The position numbers and the translations under genes were made by a program. This document shows, one piece after another, positions 58,491 to 64,000 of a DNA stretch of 64,000 bases. The notes under the pieces are model-generated. The model did not search any database, was not told the origin of the DNA, and was given only the letters and a program-made list of their open reading frames with translations. The DNA is taken from positions 2,170,001-2,234,000 of the forward strand of contig NC_089190.1 in the NCBI RefSeq assembly GCF_947507565.1, written 5' to 3'. Source of the stretch: Oscarella lobularis (taxonomy: Eukaryota > Porifera > Homoscleromorpha > Homosclerophorida > Oscarellidae). Positions within the stretch are counted from its first letter, which is position 1. Each line of letters starts with the position of its first letter.

Positions 58491-59651
58491 ATGGATTCAT
58501 ATAAGGCTGAATACGTTCACGAAAAAGAACGACAAATCGAAGAGACAATGGAACGGATTCGACAGCAACTGGTAAGAAGCGGACTTGCGATAAGCAAAGT
58601 ACACGCGACTAGGCGGACCGAACTCTCGTGTCGCGACCTCCGACCCTCCTTGTGCTTCTCCGCCCATTCCTTCGCGAACCCCCCAAACCAACCCCGTCGT
58701 AGTTCGCTCCGCCGCCGCTTGTTTTGGGCCGACAGAGCATCTTGGCTTGCGGTCTCGTTAAAAACGTTTGGCGGGCGCGAAGAGGGAGACACAAGGGGAG
58801 GAAATCGAGTTTTGACCGAGAAACCGCATAACGGTGGGAGAGCAGGCCGGGGCGACCTCCCCTCTAGGGGAGAGATCATGATGACTGCATTCGAATTTTC
58901 GAGAAAAACCGGGCGACCCCGTACAGATCATTCGTTTCGTACACGACTAAGGAAAACGATACTATGCATTTCCTCGAAGCCCATGGAATGACCTATTCGG
59001 TTTCGGTTCTAAACGGATCGCGCGAAGACGCGACACTAATCCCTAATGGATCGAGAGAGCCTTTGCACGCAGTCACGCATACGATGTCCGTTACGTTATA
59101 TAACGGTGTGTTTTCTCTTCTCGCAGTCTGCTATGCGAGCACAAGATGCGGCGCTACGTCATCAAGTGGTTCGCATGAAGCGAACCATTCATCATGTCGC
59201 CGTCGAAATTCGAGGATCTAGCGCTTCGCTCGCCGTCGAAGACGACGACGAAAGCGCTCTGGCGTCGTCGCCGTCGTCGCCGTTGCCGCGACAACGCGTG
59301 GGAAGCGGTGGCTTGCGCGAACATCCACGTGCTGTGCACCGAATCCACGCCCCCGTCGCGTGCGAAGACGAGGACGTCGGCGTTGCCATGCGACGTCGAC
59401 AGGCGAGTCGCATTGCGCTCAAACTGAGCGGGAGTACGGGAAGCATATGCAGCTACGAATCGTCTACGGATAGCTACAGTCGAAGTATGACCGACTTGAC
59501 GGCGTCACGTGACGAAGACCCGTGCTCAACGCTTCGCGAGAAGAAACGAAGCAGCGCCGATAGCACGGAGAGTTTCTGGCGACGACGCGAAAGCGCGTTC
59601 ACATCGATACGAAAAGCTATTCGAAAGATCCAAAGGAAAAACATCGCCTAA
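58491..59651 (+). CDS. Coiled-coil/Ser-rich paralogue B, 201 residues
   Basis: Exons 58491-58571 and 59127-59651, phase 0. Exon 1 is a helix, MDSYKAEYVHEKERQIEETM then ERIRQQL; exon 2 opens SAMRAQDAALRHQVVRMKRT then IHHVAVEI. Serine-rich middle with RIALKLSGSTGSICSYESST and SYSRSMTDLTAS. The C-terminus SIRKAIRKIQRKNIA is basic and amphipathic, like paralogue A. The 555-base intron is long for this window. Confidence 0.72.
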
Positions 59652-59746
59652 TTCCCTCTAATGACTGACGCGACGGCACCTGTGCCGTCTAAATTCTTGA
59701 CTAATACGTGCTTATAGGAATTTTTTTCTTTAGAGGAGAGGAGTAT

Positions 59747-59775
59747 AGGATAGGATAGGATAGGATAGGATAAGA
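59747..59775. repeat. (AGGAT)n pentanucleotide repeat
   Basis: Five AGGAT units and a degraded sixth, in the 3' region of paralogue B. Confidence 0.9.
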
Positions 59776-60087
59776 CGTTCGTTTATAGAAGAAATGGATC
59801 TTGGTTTATGGAACTTGATGAGGAATTTATTCTTGTATTGATTCCATGAGTTATCTTCATAGTGAGAAAGAATGGCATTCTTCCCTTTGTTTCCGTTTCC
59901 TCTCATTGTTGGGCCTATTGAGGAGGAAGTGGAATTGCAAGAACGTCCTTTTGGAACCTATTTTCTTTAGGCTTAATTCATTATCGATCCATTAGAGTGG
60001 TGTTATTGCACGTTGCTTCGCTTCCCTCACCTAAAAGGTACGTTAATAATATCCGGGCTGTGTAGATTCCCGTACAACTTTGTCACT

Positions 60088-60861
60088 ATGGTAAATCTCT
60101 CTCTTTTCTCGGCGATCTTTTTCTTCGCGTGCTATTACTCGGCTACCGACGCAGAGCGTAAGTCAGAAGAGCGTCCGAGCGCGCTCGACGTGACGTTTTC
60201 GCTCGAGGGCCCCTTTTGAGGAACTTTTTGTAGGAGTCATCCAATCTTGCACCGAATGGTCAACCACTTGCCTCGCAAGCACGGAATGCACCAGAAACTA
60301 TCGAAGTTTTGTCGAAGACTGCGAAGATGACGCCTTGGCTGCACTAGAACGATCAGCGAACGATCCGTGCTCCCAATCGTGTTTTGACTCGCACGATCAC
60401 CTCATAAAGACAGCCGTCTCCGGAAAACGCCTTTGCCCTTGTTTCGGCCTAAAAACATCGCCGGTAAATACGTAGAAAACCACTTGTCCGAGCACGAGGT
60501 TTAAAAAGTGTTAGACTGCTAACGCGCATGCTCGAGAAATCATTAGTCTGAAAAATTCGGAACGCCTAATATCTCCGCCACGCGTAGACGTTCTGTTCAG
60601 ACAAGTGGAACACTCTCAAATCACATAATTAGTCATCTAACATTGAGTAATTAATTATAGTGGACGACATCAGAGCTGTTGAAATTGAACTGCAACAAAA
60701 CGTTTACCGACGTCTTTGCAGCCCAATGCGGCTCAGGTAGACATAGATACTTATACGTACTTATTCTTGGTTGACTCCCTGTCTCTGTAGGAGTTCGAAT
60801 TCTGAGTCATCCGCTCATATTTCTATCCTTCTTGCTTCTAGCTGTGGTTTACGCAATTTGA
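60088..60861 (+). CDS. GAS1/GFRalpha-like cysteine-rich protein with signal peptide and GPI-type tail
   Basis: Four exons: 60088-60157, 60234-60463, 60661-60736, 60791-60861; 447 bases, 148 residues. Signal peptide MVNLSLFSAIFFFACYYSAT. Ten cysteines in the mature part, patterned C-x6-C-x5-C-x9-C (CTEWSTTCLASTECTRNYRS) then CSQSCFD, CPCF, CNKTF and CGS, recalling one GDNF-receptor/GAS1 domain. The end LIFLSFLLLAVVYAI is a hydrophobic tail after a small-residue site, as in GPI anchoring. A single domain is much smaller than GFRalpha (three) or GAS1 (two). Family call rests on cysteine spacing only. Confidence 0.6.
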
Positions 60862-61430
60862 CTGATTGTTCTGCTAGACTCTTGCATTTAGTCTCGTAAG
60901 GGCGATGGGGCGTTATCGGCCTCGCCTCGTGTATATTTATGTGCGTATATACGAAAATAGAACGAGTAATGGGCGTGCTTGGGAGATAATTTGTGGGTGT
61001 TCCCGGATACGCGGTGTGTTGCTTTGACAACGCTGCGGGGGGCATGCATGGTTCCAATGGGAAAAGCGACTGGGCGGGTATTATGGCGGCAGTTCGACCA
61101 ATCCCGAAACGGTGTCGGGATCAGCGATGCAAAAAATAAACAAATGCGGCCCACAGAGCGCCGACATTATGTTACGGGGTCCGTACGTAAGGTCGATCAT
61201 TATCAGAGCCGCGCGCGATCAGTCCCTCTCCCGAACAGCGCAGAGAAAGTCGCGAGTGCGTCAAACAGAACTTCTACTGTACAATACAACGCCTGGAGAC
61301 CATAGAACTGTGAGTTGGCGCGCGTTCGCTAGTCTACGTCGCGTGACCTGTCAAGTCTTCGAGCGAAGCCCGGAAAAAGGCGCTATCGATCTCTCCACAC
61401 TACTACTACGCTTTCGTGTGTTTAGAAACA
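60862..61430. other. Intergenic, no gene recognised
   Basis: No convincing spliced frame. Probably 3' end of the preceding gene and promoter of paralogue C. Confidence 0.4.
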
Positions 61431-62735
61431 ATGCAGGACGTCGAACAGCACATGGATGCAACTATCACAAACCTCAAGATGCAGCTGGTAAGCGGAAACC
61501 GCAGTCGCGACCTCTCTACGCACTGACTCCCCCCAAAGAAGAAACCCGATTCCCCCCACGTGTACCCTCTCGAAGGGAGCCCCCGTCGTAATTCCTTCGG
61601 TGTACGCTGTCAGCTTTCGATGGGACCCATTATCTAAGGCAACAAGCGTTGCTTGCGTATGCAAACCAATTCTCGTTTCTTCGAAAAGGCGGAAATGCGT
61701 CACGAGGATAGCCTAATGGCCAATCGGATCCACCTGTTGTCGAAATCGGTCGAAGAGCTCGAAGAGCAGTACGACGAGCGCCTTCTCGCCATCGCTCTTC
61801 TACCGCCACTTCGCGGTCGCCGAATCGACAACGACGAAGTCGACGGCGGCGACGACGACGATTTCGACTGTCTGAAGGGCGCAGCGCGCGCAGGAAACGA
61901 AGCGCAGTGGCGTCGACGTCAAAAACCGCTCGATTCGCTGAGCAGCGGCGAAGATACGCCGCCGCCGCGTTCCGCCACATTCGGGCGTCTAAGCGTCCAA
62001 CAACGTGACGTCATGAAATCACGTTCAATGGAATTCTCGGGCGGCGTGCGTCGGGGGGTGGTCCTTGTGGGCGGGTCCCCCACTTTGCCAGCGCGCGTGG
62101 GAGGTAGAAAGTCTATGCCAGAGGCTATACCCCCGCGTGTAGTACGCAAATGCAATACCTGTAACGAAACGGAATTACTCGCTGTGATGAACGATACGGG
62201 AAGACTCAAAGGGAAGCGGAGTTCGAGTGGAAGTCTTTCGCAGTCGAGTAGCCAGGAAGAGGCTGCCACATGTGGAGGCGACGACACGTGTCCTCCCAGT
62301 CAGAATGAGGATCCAAGTGATTATGTGCCGCCGCTGAAGAATCCGCTTCTCGCCGTGCCGCATCTTATGGAAAAGGGAGTAGTGAAGTCAAAGTCGGTCG
62401 AATTGCGTCCATACGGGCGACTTCAAAGTGTTCCTGCTTCAGGATCAGCGACTTTGCAGCCACAGTCACGCCGCAACGCTGCCAGTACATTGCTTCCTAC
62501 TTCTGGCCTTCGTGGCGGCGGTGGTCCGTCTCCGAATAAGTTTCGTACGGTCATGAGCCTTGGTCGCAATTTGGATAGTAGCGAGTTGGACATGTATAGC
62601 GGCAGCGAGGGAAATTTGTCCAAGTCCTATAGCTTGGAAGATGGTTTGGCTGAGACTGGGAAGGAACATGGGAAGAAGGGTTGGCTCAAGCGGCTCTTTT
62701 CGCGTTCAGCTGCCAAGTTCAAGGCTGACGTCTAA
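61431..62735 (+). CDS. Coiled-coil/Ser-rich paralogue C, 367 residues
   Basis: Exons 61431-61487 and 61689-62735, phase 0. Exon 1 MQDVEQHMDATITNLKMQL; exon 2 opens AEMRHEDSLMANRIHLLSKS then VEELEEQYDERLL. The longest member: serine-rich motifs SRSMEFSGG, GKRSSSGSLSQSSS, KSKSVELRPYG and SKSYSLEDGL, and a CNTCNE plus CGGDDTC cysteine pair in the middle. Ends GKKGWLKRLFSRSAAKFKAD, matching the SWLLRKF tail of paralogue A. Confidence 0.75.
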
Positions 62736-62956
62736 GAAGGACAAAGAACTTGAGAGTACTGATAATTCTAAGAAGTACATTGCTATAGGTAGAATGAAGA
62801 TATGTCCAATTATAACGAGCATGCATGGTAACTAACTGGTTGCTAAGGACTTCTAAATAGGGGACCCAGGGAATCAATGGCGACTTGTTGCAATCCTTTC
62901 GTCAGGTTCACTATCGTTACGTCACGCTACAGCGCGCTACTTTCAAAATTTCGAAG

Positions 62957-63862
62957 ATGCTAAAATCGCGTCGGCCTCAATCGGGAATCGCTCGCTACGT
63001 GGCCGCCATTCGCCCGTGGTCATTTTCCGTCTCTCTAATGCCTGTGCTACTTGGTACGACGCTTAGCTATCGCGCAACGGGAACGATCAGCACAACGCTC
63101 GTCTTTTTGACGGCGATCGCAATCGCCGCTATACACGGTGCCGGAAATCTCGTCAATACTTACTACGACTTCATGAATCGGGTCGATCGCGCCGAGAATA
63201 CGGAAACGGAAGATCGGACGCTCGTCGACGGCCGACTCTCGCCCGATCAGGTCTCCACGCTCGGCGCGGCGCTCTACTGCTTCGGTATGGTCGTTTTCGC
63301 GCTCGCTTGCGCTCTCTCGCCGGCTCGTATCGAACAAATGGCGCTTCTCTTCTTCGGAGGTCTGACGGGGTCTTTTCTATATACGGGAGGCATCGGGTTC
63401 AAGTACTACGCTCTCGGCGATATTGTCGTCATTTTGACATTCGGCCCGCTCGCCGTTCTTTTTACGTATCTTGCTCAGACGGGTTCGTTGTCGCTGGCAC
63501 CGATTCTACTCGATATTCCGCTTGCTTTGCACACGGAAGCCGTTCTCTTGGCCAAGTGCGCTAAGGAGGCGGAATATAGCAACGTGCGTACACTCCCCTT
63601 CCTACTCGGAAAATCGGGGTCGTATTTCATGTATACAGCCGTGTTATTTATACCTTACATTACCTTCATCTTTATAGCATTTAATGTGTCGCTTTGGTTT
63701 ATTTTGCCGGCCGCTACGGTCGTCCCAGCATTCGATTTAGAAAAATTATTTCGAGCCGGTCGTCTCAAGAACTTGCATCGAGAGACGCTTCGCGTGACGT
63801 CAGTCATGGGTTGCTTATACATCGCAAGTTGTTGTCTAGCAAAAAACATCCCATTTATGTAA
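62957..63862 (+). CDS. UBIAD1: UBIAD1-like prenyltransferase
   Basis: Membrane UbiA prenyltransferase making menaquinone-4 in animals. Intronless, 301 residues, about eight spans. Start at 62957 (MLKSRRPQSGIARYVAAIRP); open frame upstream lacks an ATG. First Asp motif intact (GNLVNTYYDFMNRVDRAEN); also DRTLVDGRLS and GSFLYTGGIGFKYYALGD. The second Asp-rich motif, NNTRDMESD in human, is not recognisable: LLAKCAKEAEYSNVRTL stands there, about three residues shorter. So catalysis may be altered or this may be a divergent paralogue. Confidence 0.9.
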   Translation: MLKSRRPQSGIARYVAAIRPWSFSVSLMPVLLGTTLSYRATGTISTTLVFLTAIAIAAIHGAGNLVNTYYDFMNRVDRAENTETEDRTLVDGRLSPDQVSTLGAALYCFGMVVFALACALSPARIEQMALLFFGGLTGSFLYTGGIGFKYYALGDIVVILTFGPLAVLFTYLAQTGSLSLAPILLDIPLALHTEAVLLAKCAKEAEYSNVRTLPFLLGKSGSYFMYTAVLFIPYITFIFIAFNVSLWFILPAATVVPAFDLEKLFRAGRLKNLHRETLRVTSVMGCLYIASCCLAKNIPFM

Positions 63863-63894
63863 TAACAGTATTTTCTTTTTTTTCGAAAAATAAT

Positions 63895-63900
63895 AATAAA
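63895..63900 (+). terminator. AATAAA of UBIAD1
   Basis: Canonical signal 33 bases after the UBIAD1 stop. Confidence 0.65.
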
Positions 63901-64000
63901 GATTAGTATTGCGTGCTACCTCAATTCGTACGCATTCCGGTTCTCGACTCTATCGCGATTTTTGTAATACGCTCGTTCGACGAAATCATCAAATTTGGCG

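Noticed and set aside
1-64000. CRISPR arrays, insertion sequences or long terminal repeats
   Set aside because: No regularly spaced direct repeats, transposase or reverse transcriptase motifs were seen.

Overview
This window looks like nuclear DNA from a sponge or a similar early-branching animal with a compact genome; a homoscleromorph sponge such as Oscarella is my best guess. That is an inference from the gene content and the very short introns, mostly 45 to 60 bases. Genes are packed on both strands, with gaps often of 50 to 260 bases. Introns are AT-rich, with runs of TAAT/AAAT, and exons are GC-rich with many CGA/TCG/GAC triplets. The content is clearly animal: alpha-2-macroglobulin, an Ig/LDLa/vWA/LamG matrix protein, a Rel/NFAT-like factor, TKL-type kinases, delta-tubulin and a GAS1/GFRalpha-like receptor fragment. 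No bacterial operons, tRNAs, rRNAs or CRISPR arrays are visible.

Layout. 0.2-2.9 kb: the 3' half of POLE (+). 2.9-4.5 kb: unexplained GC-rich DNA containing a decayed copy of the WDR33 5' end. 4.5-6.8 kb: WDR33 (+). 7.0-13.3 kb: an A2M-type thioester protein (-). 13.8-27.7 kb: one 31-exon gene (+) for a secreted protein of about 4010 residues with 25 Ig-like domains, 4 LDLa, 3 vWA and one LamG. 27.9-34.3 kb: XRN1 (+). 34.4-36.2 kb: small uncertain genes and a minisatellite. 36.3-37.6 kb: TUBD1 (-). 37.8-40.2 kb: a Rel-homology (NFAT-like) factor (-). 41.3-42.6 kb: an intronless bacterial-type glutamine synthetase (+). 42.8-45.1 kb: EFHD2-like (-) and FOXRED1 (+). 45.2-47.3 kb: SF3B4 and EIF5A (-). 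47.6-48.6 kb: a selenoprotein U/PRXL2-type gene (+) with an in-frame TGA and a SECIS-like hairpin. 48.6-54.3 kb: SLC25A36-like, spermidine synthase and a tandem-kinase gene (-). 54.4-56.2 kb: HGSNAT (+). 56.8-62.7 kb: three tandem paralogues of an unrecognised coiled-coil/serine-rich family, with a GPI-type GAS1/GFRalpha-like gene between the second and third. 63.0-63.9 kb: UBIAD1 (+).

How they fit together. Most genes are conserved housekeeping functions: replication (POLE), mRNA 3' processing (WDR33), splicing (SF3B4), mRNA decay (XRN1), translation (EIF5A) and metabolism (SRM, HGSNAT, UBIAD1, glutamine synthetase, FOXRED1). SRM makes spermidine, the donor for the hypusine of EIF5A, and lies 3 kb away; I see no sign that this proximity is functional. 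The parts that look lineage-specific are the giant matrix gene with its cysteine-free Ig-like array, the tandem-kinase gene and the coiled-coil paralogue cluster. All CDS spans include introns. For spliced genes I joined exons by eye using GT-AG (and several GC-AG) boundaries and checked reading phase. Exact totals are given only where every junction was traced.
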